From NCBI RefSeq assembly GCF_026262505.1, contig NC_067204.1, forward strand, positions 23,467,300 to 23,531,299: a DNA stretch of 64,000 nt, read 5' to 3'. The stretch comes from Trichomonas vaginalis G3. Lineage: Eukaryota > Parabasalia > Trichomonadida > Trichomonadidae. Below the pieces are notes generated by a model. It was not told the origin of the DNA, ran no database searches, and saw only the letters and a list, made by a program, of their open reading frames with translations. Every line of letters starts with the position of its first letter. Within the stretch, counting starts at the first letter, position 1. The translations under genes and the position numbers were made by a program. Of the stretch, positions 21,390-32,266 are shown piece after piece.

Positions 21390-22267
21390 AATCTCCTTGT
21401 GCGAATGGTGCAAATATTGATTATTCTGATTCTGAAGGTAAAACGACTCTTCATACTGCCGTAAGTGAAAATCAAACAGAAATTGCATTGGTTTTGATTT
21501 CAAAAGGAATTAATATAAATGCATTAAATGGATATGAACTTAATATTTCTGTTGCATCAAATAATACTGCTATGGTGGAGTTACTTTTCTCACATGAGGC
21601 CAAGGTTAACATAAGAGATAAAGTAAGAGGTTTTACACTACTTCACTATGCATGCATGACCAATAATATTAAAGTTGTTAATATTCTAATTTCACATGGC
21701 GTAGATGTAAATGATAATAGGAACCCTTGGAGTCAATATTTAATTGTAATTGTAAAGATGTTGCTGAAATTTTGCTTTCACATGGGGCAGATGTCAACAA
21801 GAAAATTATCGTGGTGATATTGCTCTCCATCATGCCATATTCTTTGAATGTAAAAATATCACGAAACGCTATGTTAATGATTATTGACATGATTTCTTAA
21901 ATGATGATTTTGTAAATTCTTTTGATATGGAAAGAAACTCCAATGATTTGGTTGAACTTCTACTTTCAAACCGTGCCACTGTCAATGCAAATAACCATGA
22001 TGGGAATACACCTCTTCATTTAGCTTCAATGATGGATGATGACAAAGTCATTGAACTATTAATTTCTCATGGTGCTACAATAAATCCTTTAGGTATAATG
22101 ATCTAACTCCCCTTGACTTAGCTGTTATACGTGAAATAAGTTGCCGAAGGGGCGCAGAAGATCAATGCGGATCTAGTCCTGATTATCAATTGGCAAATAA
22201 GGTAGTGAATCTCTTAATATCACATGGAGGAATAACTACGAAAATAGGGGACCAGGCGTATACTTAA
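21390..22267 (+). pseudogene. Ankyrin-repeat protein remnant
   Basis: Ankyrin units are readable in shifting frames: 'KTTLHTAVSENQTEIALVLI', 'FTLLHYACMTNNIKVVNILI', 'NTPLHLASMMDDDKVIELLI', ending near 'KVVNLLISHGGITTK' and a stop at 22267. The longest open part is 21488-21817. At least two frame changes (near 21720-21800 and 22090) and no N-terminal domain show it is a degraded 3' part of a trichomonad ankyrin gene. Confidence 0.75.
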
Positions 22268-22738
22268 CTTTTGAAATTAAGAGAAAGTTAACAAAATAGT
22301 ATATGAAAGAATAAGCATTCGTTGTATTTCAAAGATTCTCCAAATTGTACTATGGGTATTTTATTGAATTAATTTCATTTCTAAAATAACATATATTTGG
22401 ACATTATATAAATTCATAAACTAAAAACTTATTTATAACTATATACAATGTATTTCGTTATGGAATACATTATCAAATATTTTGGTTTCCAACAAAGATC
22501 TGAAACGGTTCTATCAACGGTCTAAAGTTTGATATTTGAAATAACAATTTATATGCGTCTAATTTTTATCTCTTTTAAAAAACTGCATCGAATAAATTCC
22601 GGTGAGAAAATTTCATCAATTTTTTTTGAATCATTATTCAAATTTGAGAGATCGTCTCATATGACAATAATTCAGAATACAATCATAAGACATGAACTTA
22701 ACAATCCTTTCAAACTGATTTCCTGTATTACATAAGAC
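22268..22738. other. Intergenic, nothing recognised
   Basis: AT-rich. A short frame at 22529-22735 has no recognisable product. Confidence 0.4.
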
Positions 22739-23772
22739 ATGCTAACATGTATAATCATCAGAAAATTTGTATCATTTCACATTTCATTATTAATGATACC
22801 TCAATCAGTACCATGCATGATTACAGGTGTTAACCATCTTCCTGTAACTCAAAATCTAAATCAGAATGCTTTTAATGCATCTGCCATGGATATTCTTACA
22901 AGATTAAACAATGGAGAAGAGGTAAGAGTTGCAATTGATTGCGAAGGTTTTCAATTAGGTTATCACTCACATTCACTTGGAATTCTACAAATAGCTGAAT
23001 GCTTCAAGAGTGGATTTCCTAGTTCAAACTCTTCACATGTATCAATTGAGCTCCAGCAAGGATTTTTAATTAAAACTCCATTCTCTCAGCAAACTACTAC
23101 ATATCTCTCAAACATCTTAAGCCATAAGAATATAAAGATTATTATGTTTGGCTGTACGTGCGATATTCCAGCCATTCTTGAAGAAGGTGTAAACTTAAAT
23201 ATCAAAGCAATCATTGATGGACAAACTTACTCCATTGATAGACCAAAAGTCTTAAGGACACAATAGGCATTGCTACAAATTGCGTAGAATACAATAATGC
23301 ATTAAGATCATTAGCAACAAAAGATGAAATCAATTTTGACTTATTCTACTATCAAAACAAGGATAAACCAGATCCATTTTCAATTATGCTCACGCAAAGA
23401 TTCTGGAATTATAGCGGAAATGATATTGGATTAACAGCTGTCGGCCTGATGGGCGCTCTTAGAATGACAAGTTTCGAAAACTTAATAAGATCTTCAAATA
23501 TAAAAACCCAGAAAATATATGATCTAATCCAGCGTCATGGATATATCGCTCCTGCTTGCGAAAACGGTTTCCAATATTCACCACCTTATATTAATGGAAG
23601 GATTCCAAACATGGAAGTTGCCCTTAAACTTTATGTAAGATGTTGCTTAATCGAAGAAAATTTCAATCTTTATCAATTATTTGCACCATGGGATAAGAAG
23701 CTTTCTTTGAATCAAATTCGCCAAGGAAAATCAAAAGCTCTAAATTATATAAGAAATCAGAGATTTTACTAA
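22739..23772 (+). pseudogene. DEDD-type 3'-5' exonuclease domain protein, frameshifted
   Basis: The first half (to 23266) carries exonuclease motif I, 'VAIDCEGFQLG' (D-x-E), and 'LSNILSHKNIKIIMFGCTCDIPAIL', the place of motif II. The second half (from about 23250) continues in another frame with 'GIATNCVEYNNALRSLATKD', then 'RFWNYSGNDIGLTAVG', matching the motif III position (Y/H-x3-D). One frameshift near 23250 separates two otherwise well preserved halves. The family degrades or trims RNA/DNA from the 3' end (RNase D or WRN-exonuclease-like). The start is uncertain; ATGs at 22739, 22796 or 22819 are all possible. A sequencing error cannot be excluded. Confidence 0.65.
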
Positions 23773-24089
23773 TTTGATCTGATATTTTTAAAATCTGAAA
23801 TTCTTAAGACTAAACTTATCACATATTATCAAAACGGCATATGAATTTAAATTTAAATGTCAACAATAGGATCAATTCGATATCGTAGATTTTATATATA
23901 AAAATTTGAGTCAAATAAAGAATTTGCATGTATAAAGCTCTAAAAATACGGAAATATATGCTATATATAATTAAAACATGGGCGATGAGTTTAGATGAAA
24001 TAATTATGTCATTCATTGAAATAATTCCATTCAAATCATAGCAATTGCAATCCCCAGCTAATCTAATGTGGTTTTAATTAAAGTGTTGA
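23773..24089. other. Intergenic, nothing recognised
   Basis: AT-rich with no supported gene. Confidence 0.4.
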
Positions 24090-25565
24090 AACTATAAATG
24101 CGATTGGAGATATGCACAACCATTAGTTTGGGGCAATCCTGAATCAACAATTGGTGGAATCCCAATTAATGACTTTGCCACAGGTGTCCCATCTAAAGTC
24201 TTCCCTGACCACTATATGAAGAAGCCGACTGGCGACAATCTTGGTGGAACAGGATTTAATTTCAAGTCATATGGAAGTTTTCCAGATTGTGTGAAAGATT
24301 CTTCTATCCAATGTCCTACAAAGTATATTAATTATAAGCAATATTGTGGTCCAGCACGTTATGAATTCTTTAACCCTACAAAGGCAGATTTTGCACCATA
24401 TACTTATCTTTTTGACTTCGTTAATCTTACGTATCCATCTCGTGTTTGCCCTGATGGTACTGCAATTTTGCCTGGGGCTTCTTTTTATATCAATTGGTAT
24501 GAAGTCTGTGCCCCGTATACATGTGATAAGTATGATAGTTATACATTGAATGTAACACATAATGGAAATTCAAAGATAATAACATGTAACAAGAACAACG
24601 TCGGTGCACAATTCACATATGAAGTTCCAACATCATGGGGACAGGGTATAAGAACAGCAACATGCGTTTATCCAGAAATATTCTGCAGAACTGTAAAACT
24701 CCATGATATGAACTTTGTTGCTGATCCATTTGACCTTAACACTGTCCAGCTTGAAGATCCATATAAAACATCAATATCCACTCCTACACCACAGACTCCA
24801 ACACCAACTCCACAGACTCCAACTCCGAAGACTCCAACGCCACAAATACCAACTCCAACTCCTAAGACTCCAACGCCACAAACACCAACTCCAACTCCGA
24901 AGACTCCAACGCCACAAACACCAACTCCAACTCCGAAGACTCCAACTCCAACACCACAGACTCCAACGCCACAAATACCAACTCCAACTCCTAAGACTCC
25001 AACGCCACAAACACCAACTCCAACTCCGAAGACTCCAACGCCACAAACACCAACTCCAACTCCGAAGACTCCAACTCCAACACCACAGACTCCAACGCCA
25101 CAAATACCAACTCCAACTCCGAAGACTCCAACTCCAACACCACAGACTCCAACGCCACAAATACCAACTCCAACTCCTAAGACTCCAACGCCACAAACAC
25201 CAACTCCAACTCCTAAGACTCCAACGCCACAAACACCAACTCCTACACAGAAGACTCCGACCCAAAATTCGCCAACAGCTAAATCCGAAATAACAAATAT
25301 TCCAATCGAAACAAGTTCATCACCACAAAATCCAGTTGTAGCACCATCTGAAAATGACAGAGGAAAGAGTAGTCCAAGGGGCAATGATGATTCCAAGTCA
25401 GGATTAGGCTCTAAAGGACTTTCAACAAAGATGTTGATAATCATTTGTGCAGTAGCTGCTGGCGTTGCCCTCATTATCACTATTGCTACTGTTATTGCAT
25501 GCAAGGCCAAAAGAACAATGGAACATTCAAGTGATGATATCCTTCATGAAGAATTCCTTGTCTAA
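24090..25565 (+). pseudogene. GP63/leishmanolysin-like surface protein, N-terminally truncated
   Basis: The frame is open from 24090, and coding similarity begins before the first ATG at 24216 ('CDWRYAQPLVWGNPE'). A real N-terminus with signal peptide and the HExxH metalloprotease site is therefore missing. What remains is a Cys-rich ectodomain (about 12 cysteines) resembling the C-terminal part of trichomonad GP63-like M8 proteins, a Thr-Pro stalk (24765-25265), one membrane segment ('MLIIICAVAAGVALIITIAT'), and a short tail ending DDILHEEFLV. It would be a type I membrane protein with a glycosylatable stalk. Family assignment rests on architecture and motif resemblance and could be another Cys-rich surface protein. 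Confidence 0.6.
24765..25265 (+). repeat. Thr-Pro-rich tandem repeat (stalk-coding)
   Basis: Units of 18-30 bp encode TPTPKTPTPQ, TPTPQTPTPQIP and variants. Higher-order blocks of about 120 bp recur, implying recent unequal exchange. Being in frame, they lengthen a mucin-like stalk. Confidence 0.9.
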
Positions 25566-27587
25566 ATTATGTGTTTTTTTCATATTGAGCTAATGATTAA
25601 AGATTTAATTCTAATATGTTCTAATTGATATGGGATTAATAACATACAAAAATGAATATTTTGATTTTGTGCGCTCATTTGTTTTGCTTGTTTCATTGGC
25701 TAAAAATAATAGAAATATCCACTATAGGGCTAATAATGAATGGGTGCCTTATAGACAACATCACTCTCTCTGAAGCCAATATGTTGTGTGAATCTATCTC
25801 GAAGGAATTTAAGCATGAGAAATCTTGGTCCTGCACTAGTGCTTATAAGTTAATAATTTCTTTGAGGTAACAAGAAACTTTCTTGTAAAGAAAAACCTTC
25901 ACTGCTGAGATTGAATGTTATAAAACTCATATAATATATATGTGCTTCATAACCTTCAATCTCTGCGGGGAAGTCAGCAAACTTGAAGTTAATTACTCAT
26001 ATTTAAATTAATGTTTGCTGACTTCAGAGAGAGAATTATAAAAGGTTTCATAATTTCATTCTCAATATATTTGAGAGAAATTTTGCCTCATTTAATAGAA
26101 TCTTGTTTTTATATCTTATTATTTTCTCATAATACTTCTAATTCCTCTATTTCCTCTTCCACATAAAATTTAATTTTGTAATGCTATCATATACACTTAA
26201 TGTTTTCAAATTTTCAGATTTAAATTTAATCTTTATTTTCATCATCATTTATAATCTTGTTCCTATATAAAGTTATAATAAATTATCGTCAGATTCTAAT
26301 ATTTATGATTCTTACTACTCAATTCAATATAATTATGTTAGTCACTCATATTCAGGAGAATAATTTAAAAATCTATAGCTCATATTTTGATAGTTATATA
26401 CCCTATAATTTTATGAATATGGCACTTTTCGTCGATTTTCAAAGAATTAAATCGCTTCTATCTCAATAACTAATAAACATATAAGATTTTTGAAATTATA
26501 TATAGTGTACTACAGCTCAAGATATTATTAATATGTATTAGAAAGAATAAGATATTGGATTTTGATATCACAAAATGACTTTTCAATTTATTGTAGTTCC
26601 TCACAGAGTTGAGATTCTACAAAATTCTTTGCAGATAATTTATGAAGGGATGATAGACTAACGAACTATAGATACATGAATTGAAAATAAAAAAATCGAT
26701 TAAATATGAACCTTCATAAACCGTTTAAGAAACTTAAAAACTATTCTTTATTGTTTATTTTGGACGAAGTTTAATATGATTGTGGTTTTATTGGACAATA
26801 ATCGAGTAACGGAAAAATATAACATTTATCTATAAAGTGAAAATTTAGAGGTATATTTCGTAAGATATTTCCTCTCTGATTACAAGAACTATTGTGAGCT
26901 ATCAATCTAATGAAAGAGAGCAGATTTGGCCGTAATGAAAATGCAATACTTCGAAAATCAATGCAAAAAAGATTAATTTGTTAGAAACAATCGACGATGA
27001 CACTGAATTCTAAGAGCAAACGTTTCCATTAGGATATTTTGATCATTTCCAAATATTGCAAAATTGCATTTAAACAAGTTAAGGAGAATACTATATTAAC
27101 CGTGTTGTAAGGAAATATAACAATTTTAAAGATTTTGCGACAGAATTTGAAAAAATATGAAAATCAGATATATAAAAATTGAATAAAATAACATTATGAT
27201 GGAATATAAGTAGATGAGCTATTAATGCTGCTATGATTTAAAATTGAGTAGTAATGAAATAGAATTTCGATTAAAAAAATTAATGTAATCGTATGAAAGC
27301 TTTGATCCAAATAATTAATATTCGCAAATATTTTAACCTACTAATAAAATTCTGATTATATTAAGATATTTTAAAAATGAGATTCCAAATTGAATGGTGA
27401 TGGAGATGAAAATTTTTAAAAATATAAATAAGAGGATAAATTGATTGAGATATTAACTAGTAAATATTTGAAAAAGTAAATTATTTGAAATCCTTTAAAA
27501 ATGTTACGGATAAAAGCTATATAAATAAAATGATGGTGTGGTTGTTAGCTTAATGTGTAATATCAAAAAGAATTAATGGGTGTTTGA
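25566..27587. other. Gene-poor AT-rich region
   Basis: No supported gene. A run of hairpins lies at 25905-26085. Short frames (25652-25870, 26257-26469) lack family resemblance. Confidence 0.5.
25905..26085. repeat. Run of three or four hairpins
   Basis: First hairpin: GAGATTGAATGTTAT pairs with ATAACCTTCAATCTC (25913-25966). Second: GAAGTCAGCAAAC pairs with GTTTGCTGACTTC (25970-26025). Then come shorter ones, AATTAT/ATAATT and TTCTCAA/TTGAGAGAA. The layout resembles one unit of the arrays at 27588-28475 although the sequence differs. Confidence 0.5.
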
Positions 27588-28024
27588 ACTGAGCAACTTT
27601 GAGAAGAATCATTTGTGATTCTTGTCAAAGTTGAATCAAAGACAACAATTGATAGACAATTGTTGTCTTTGTGTACAACATTCACTTGAATTATAAACAA
27701 TAACAAGTGTTTGTTGTTCACTGAGCAACTTTGAGAAGAATCATTTGTGATTCTTGTCAAAGTTGAATCAAAGACAACAATTGATAGACAATTGTTGTCT
27801 TTGTGTACAACATTCGCTTGAATTATAAACAATAACAAGTGTTTGTTGTTCACTGAGCAACTTTGAGAAGAATCATTTGTGATTCTTGTCAAAGTTGAAT
27901 CAAAGACAACAATTGATAGACAATGGTTGTCTATGTGTTCGATAAACACGTGTTATTTATGAATATACACGTGTTTGTTGTTCACTGAGCAACTTTTAGA
28001 AGAATCATTTTGTAATACTTTGAA
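27588..28024. repeat. 132-bp hairpin-unit tandem array
   Basis: Units start at 27588, 27720, 27852 and, partial, 27984. Each contains three consecutive inverted repeats: CTTTGAGAAGAATCA/TGATTCTTGTCAAAG, AAAGACAACAATTG/CAATTGTTGTCTTT, and an AACAATAACAA/TTGTTTGTTGTT pair. The period is a multiple of 3 and leaves minus-strand frame 27563-27949 open, which is probably incidental. The last unit diverges, but its hairpins remain. Confidence 0.85.
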
Positions 28025-28060
28025 ACACAAAATAGCATATTATGCTTTTATTTATCTATA

Positions 28061-28475
28061 TGTGTCATTTTGGGAGACATTGTCTATGCAAGTCTCCCAG
28101 AATGACACATTCATACACAATCTTCTTCTGATTGTGTATCTTTTGTCAACAAAGTGCAACAGTGCACTGTTATTGTGTGCTATGTGTCATTGTGGGAGAC
28201 ATTGTCTATGCAAGTCTCCCAGAATGACACATTCATACACAATCTTCTTCTGATTGTGTATCTTTTGTCAACAAAGTGCAACAGTGCACTGTTATTGTGT
28301 GCTATGTGTCATTGTGGGAGACATTGTCTATGCAAGTCTCCCAGAATGACACATTCATACACAATCTTCTTCTGATTGTGTATCTTTTGTCAACAAAGTG
28401 CAACAGTGCACTGTTATTGTGTGCTATGTGTCATTGTGGGAGACATTGTCTATGCAAGTCTCCCAGAATGACACA
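28061..28475. repeat. 122-bp hairpin-unit tandem array (plus orientation)
   Basis: Units start at 28061, 28183, 28305 and 28427 (last partial). Each contains an 18-bp-arm hairpin (TGTGTCATTGTGGGAGAC / GTCTCCCAGAATGACACA), then ATACACAATC/GATTGTGTAT, then AACAGTGCACTGTT. The same 122-bp unit, apparently identical, is present in reverse orientation at 53873-54300. Confidence 0.9.
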
Positions 28476-28985
28476 TTCTTCTCAAATGTTCTTACACTCT
28501 ATTAAAACTATTCATAAATACAATTTCAATCTTATCCTCATTTTTTTCCGATTACACGTATCGAATCCCAACCTACTGAAACACTTATTCCTCACAATCA
28601 TTCGCAAATTTTTCTAATCTATGTTTTCTCAACTATTATCCTTTACCTTCATAACAGCATTTAAATATTCCTAATGAAATTTAATGTTTTCATATTAAAT
28701 ACTTAATCACACAAAAATTATATTATCAAATTTTTATATCATTCTTAAATTCCAGATTATATTGCTTACTTTGCAAGCTAACTATAATATAGTGTGATAG
28801 CCTTATTGAACTTTGATCAAATACTCCTTCGTCCGTTAAAAATTAAGATGCGTTTAAAAAATCGGAAAAAAATTCTTTTGTTTTATTTTTAATTTTTCAA
28901 ACGATAAAACTTTTTAGAAAAACTCCAAATTCCAAGAAATGCTTAGATTCAATATGAAGAACATATTCATACAGTCATTGTTGTA
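28476..28985. other. Intergenic, nothing recognised
   Basis: AT-rich sequence between the hairpin array and the TA-flanked MITE; no gene supported. Confidence 0.4.
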
Positions 28986-29625
28986 AACAGAAATTCATCA
29001 AAAGTGACACCTCAGAAAAGCTAAAATATTGAATTTTTGGAACTTTTGATAGAGCACGTTTTTAAATATTAATTAAAGTAAATGTATATTTTGTAAAGAT
29101 TCTTTTTAATAAAAAAATAAAATTTTGAAGAAGAACACAAAATCTTCTGAAAAATAATATCAAATAAACTCATATTATTTTCTAATATATAACTATTTTA
29201 TATAAAAATCAAATTCAATGATCTTAAAAGCGAAGGATAAACCTCAAAATTTACGAATATAATGAGTGGGAATATAATGCTTATCTATCATAAAACCATA
29301 TGAAATATCAATTTTTGCTTTACGCCTATTCCCACTCATTATATTCGTAAATTTTAAGGTTTATCCTTCGCTTTTAAGATCATTGAATTTGATTTTTATA
29401 TAAAATAGTTATATATTCGAAAATAATATGAGTTTATGTGATATTATTTTTCAGAAGATTTCATTCTATATGCCTATGAAAAGTACTCTCAAAACTAACT
29501 TTTCCCTAATTATAATTAAATCTAGAATATTGTATTATGTTTAGTATTATTTCATTTTTCTCATTCAATTTAGAATTTACAAATGTCAAAAAATTGAGAG
29601 CTGTCACTTTTGATGAATTTCTGTT
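28986..29625. mobile_element. TA-flanked fold-back MITE, copy 2
   Basis: Reverse-complement copy of the element at 14233-14851, with the same TIRs (AACAGAAATTCATCAAAAGT) and TA flanks (28984-28985, 29626-29627). The central arms are conserved but the loop differs and is longer. No ORF. Confidence 0.8.
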
Positions 29626-29763
29626 TATTACATCATTTCGTTTCAAATTTCAATTTTCAAATCGAACAAAGCTGCAAATTTGAACACTTTACAAAATTTT
29701 GAAACGTCTTTTCCCGAATGAATATTGAGTTTCAAGCCGGACAAGCTATAGCAAAACTGATCC

Positions 29764-29769
29764 TTATGC
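29764..29769. repeat. Left target-site duplication of element B (TTATGC)
   Basis: The six bases precede the A27 tip of element B and recur after its T27 tip at 53475-53480. A 6-bp duplication is characteristic of Polinton/Maverick integration. Confidence 0.8.
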
Positions 29770-30643
29770 AAAAAAAAAAAAAAAAAAAAAAAAAAAGGTA
29801 GTGGGGCTTCCAGGCACTTCGTGCCTTCTAGCCCTGAGGATGAATGAGTATAATGAAGTTCTTATATACGGGTCTTCCAGGAGCTTTTCACAAAATATAT
29901 ATGTTTTTCATGTTTTGTCAAGATTTCATCGTAAAGACTTTGTCAAGATTTCATCGTAAAGACTTTGTCAAGATTTCATCGTAAAGACTTTGTCAAAACT
30001 TCATCGTAAAGACTTTGTCAAAACTTCATCGTAAAATCAGACAAAAATAATGTTTAGGGTAGAAGGTTAGATATAACCTCTTTTCTAACCTCTTTTCTAC
30101 CCTCTTGAATTTGTCAAGATTTCTTCGTAAATGTTTTGTCAAGACTTCTTCGTAAATGTTTTGTCAAGACTTCTTCGTAAATGTTTTGTCAAGATTTCTT
30201 CGTAAATGTTTTGTCAAGACTTCTTCGTAAATGTTTTGTCAAGATTTCATCGTAAAATCAGACAAAAATAATGTTTAGGGTAGAAGGTTAGATATAACCT
30301 CTTTTCTAACCTCTTTTCTACCCTCTTGAATTTTCATGAAATTTACACCAAAAATATACTACTAGGGTCATTTACGAAGAAATCTCAACAAAGTCTTTAC
30401 GATGAAATCTCAACAAAACATAGACAAGAAAGTTCATGAGAAATTAGATGAAGAAGTCTTAACAAAGTCTTTACGAAGAAATTCATGAAAATTCAAGAGG
30501 GTAGAAAAGAGGTTAGAAAAGAGGTTATATCTAACCTTCTACCCTAAAATATATTTTTGGGTCATTTACGCTCATTTACGAAGAAATCTCAACAAAGTCT
30601 TTACGAAGAAGTCACAATAAAACATCTGTCAAAAACCGCTTTT
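29770..30643. repeat. Left inverted terminal repeat of element B
   Basis: Outer part: A27, then the terminal stem AGGCACTTCGTGCCT (29812-29826). Inner part: 25-bp tandem units of the type TTTGTCAAGATTTCATCGTA, three copies of the 46-bp palindrome, and a short KilA-N-derived piece near 30421-30455. The inner limit is set where similarity to the right repeat stops (AAAAACCGCTTTT). Confidence 0.85.
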
Positions 30644-30683
30644 CTGTCACTTTTCAGGAAAAAACATTTTTATTGTATATAAA

Positions 30684-31502
30684 ATGAATTTTACAAAACC
30701 ACCGTTACCCTTCTTTGGAAATAAGAGTAGATGTAAAGATATTCTATTGAGAGAACTTAAGAAACTACCGAATGGTCTAACATTTGTAGATTTGTTCGGT
30801 GGAAGTTTCTATATATCTCATTTGTGCCATACTGTATTTCCTGACTCAAAGATTATATGCAATGACTTCGACAACTATATGAACCGTCTCAAACATATAC
30901 CAGACACAAACAAAATATTGAGTGAGTTGAAAGAAAAGATACCTATAGGTAAGATGGAACGTATACCATTAGATAAGAAAAATACTGTCAGAGAGGTTTT
31001 GAAAAAAGCAGAGTATATTGACTGGGATAGTATATCTTCTAGACTATTGTATAGTGGTGCTATAAGAGTTCATGACATTGAAACACTTATGTCAAAAGTT
31101 TTATATCTTAACTATACAAAGGTTTTCAAAGAGAACATAGAAAAATATACTGAGGGTATAGAGTTTGTGAGATGTCGTTGGACAGAGTTGTATGAAAAAT
31201 ATAAAGACAAGGAAAATGTTTTCTTTATAGTAGACCCGCCGTTCTATAACACATGGGATTTTCAATACCAAGTAGACTGGACTTTGAGAGACTCTTTAGA
31301 AACTTTAGACGTTTTACATAACCATCCATGCTTTTACTTTACATCCGATAAAAGTGGTTTGGAAAGTGTCATGAGATGGTTAGAGGACATACATGACTAT
31401 GAGTTTAGATACGATAAGATAGAATATGAGAGAGGTCCTATAAACTGGAGAAAGTGTCATAACAAAGAAATTTTACTAGTAAGTAAATGTGGTTTGAAAT
31501 AG
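30684..31502 (+). CDS. Dam-type DNA adenine-N6 methylase (element B)
   Basis: 272 residues, open. The N-terminal 'PPLPFFGNKSRCKD' is the FxGxK-type AdoMet-binding motif, followed by 'TFVDLFGGSFYIS', and the catalytic motif 'DPPFYN' near residue 185 (DPPY variant) marks an N6-adenine methylase of the D12 class. Such enzymes mark element DNA or accompany restriction systems. The ATG is preceded by TTTTTATTGTATATAAA. It is the first gene inside the left repeat. The element A fragment at 13717-13914 matches its C-terminus. Confidence 0.85.
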   Translation: MNFTKPPLPFFGNKSRCKDILLRELKKLPNGLTFVDLFGGSFYISHLCHTVFPDSKIICNDFDNYMNRLKHIPDTNKILSELKEKIPIGKMERIPLDKKNTVREVLKKAEYIDWDSISSRLLYSGAIRVHDIETLMSKVLYLNYTKVFKENIEKYTEGIEFVRCRWTELYEKYKDKENVFFIVDPPFYNTWDFQYQVDWTLRDSLETLDVLHNHPCFYFTSDKSGLESVMRWLEDIHDYEFRYDKIEYERGPINWRKCHNKEILLVSKCGLK

Positions 31503-31618
31503 GACTACTTGTTTTAGGTTTTTTCCATTGTGTCATTTATTTATTTGACGTGGCAGAAAAGTACAGAGAATATGAAGATGAACCAATGCCTGCAAATGTT
31601 CAGTATATGTACTCGTAA
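31487..31618 (+). CDS. Small membrane protein (element B)
   Basis: 43 residues, starting MWFEIGLLVLGFFHCVIYLF, one predicted membrane helix, then an acidic tail 'EKYREYEDEP'. The start overlaps the methylase stop by 16 bases. Small single-helix proteins are common in Polintons. No family was recognised. Confidence 0.5.
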   Translation: MWFEIGLLVLGFFHCVIYLFDVAEKYREYEDEPMPANVQYMYS

Positions 31619-31641
31619 GAGATATTTTTATCTAATATTAA

Positions 31642-32004
31642 ATGGACGCACAGAACTTAGCAAATGCACAGCAACCTGGACAACCAAACCCAGAGAATAT
31701 TCCAAATGAAGTTAGAATACAAACTGCAATGGCAAACTATGGTCAAGTGCCAACAGATGTACAAATGCAAACTGCCATGTCAAATGACGCTGCGTTAGGC
31801 TTACCACCATGGTATGCAAATATGAGATGGAAAGAGTTTTATACAAACCCCGAAGTGGGATATAAACAACTCTATGCAGATGACGCGAACACAGGAGTTG
31901 ACCCAGAATATGTTTTCTACCAGAGGAGAAACAGAATGTATGAGCTCCAGTTAAAGAATGCTATGGAACTCAACAGGAAACGTAAGAGACTAGGCGGACA
32001 TTAG
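31642..32004 (+). CDS. Small virion-type protein (element B)
   Basis: 120 residues, open, rich in Asn/Gln/Pro in the first third, with a basic C-terminal tail (MELNRKRKRLGGH). The ATG is preceded by TTTTTATCTAATATTAA. The basic tail and position beside other small structural genes suggest a core or minor capsid role, which is inference. Confidence 0.5.
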   Translation: MDAQNLANAQQPGQPNPENIPNEVRIQTAMANYGQVPTDVQMQTAMSNDAALGLPPWYANMRWKEFYTNPEVGYKQLYADDANTGVDPEYVFYQRRNRMYELQLKNAMELNRKRKRLGGH

Positions 32005-32022
32005 ATTTTTACATATAGTAAA

Positions 32023-32262
32023 ATGGGTTTCTTTGGAAGAATAGGAAACTTCTTTCGAAATGTTGGAAGAGGTATATGGAATGGAATAAAATCTGTCGGA
32101 AGAGGAATTTGGAACGGAGTCAAAAATATTGGCAAAAGAGTAGGTCAGTTCGTTGGTATTATACCTAAAGACCCTGAACCAGAAGAGCAAGCTCCTGTTA
32201 TACAACAGCCTGAACCTGCACCACAGTCAAGTTGGCAACCAAATCCACACCTCAAGTATTAA
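32023..32262 (+). CDS. Short amphipathic protein (membrane-lytic or core type)
   Basis: 79 residues, open. The N-terminal half has repeated Gly/Phe/Trp/Arg motifs (GFFGRIGNFFRNVGRGIWNG), predicting a basic amphipathic helix. The C-terminal half is Pro/Gln-rich. Similar short proteins in adenovirus-like virions act in membrane disruption or DNA condensation; the assignment is by analogy only. Leader TTTTTACATATAGTAAA. Confidence 0.5.
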   Translation: MGFFGRIGNFFRNVGRGIWNGIKSVGRGIWNGVKNIGKRVGQFVGIIPKDPEPEEQAPVIQQPEPAPQSSWQPNPHLKY

Positions 32263-32266
32263 AAAA

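Noticed and set aside
24668-25510. 280-residue minus-strand GVGVCGVGV frame
   Set aside because: Antisense shadow of the Thr-Pro stalk repeat.
25652-25870. 72-residue open frame with a hydrophobic start
   Set aside because: No family resemblance, AT-rich context and no supporting neighbours; treated as chance.
27563-27949. 128-residue repetitive frame on the minus strand
   Set aside because: It exists only because the 132-bp repeat period is a multiple of three; the hairpin structure explains the sequence better.
27588-28475. CRISPR array
   Set aside because: Units are contiguous near-identical repeats without variable spacers, there are no cas genes, and the context is eukaryotic.
28154-28617. 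Repeated MQQCTVIVCYVSLW-type frames
   Set aside because: Shadows of the 122-bp hairpin array; the period is not a multiple of three and the frames stop in every unit.
26900-28900. Fold-back arms around the left hairpin array like those at 53481-54712
   Set aside because: Only weak short matches (GAGGATAA-ATTGA) were seen; not enough to call inverted arms.
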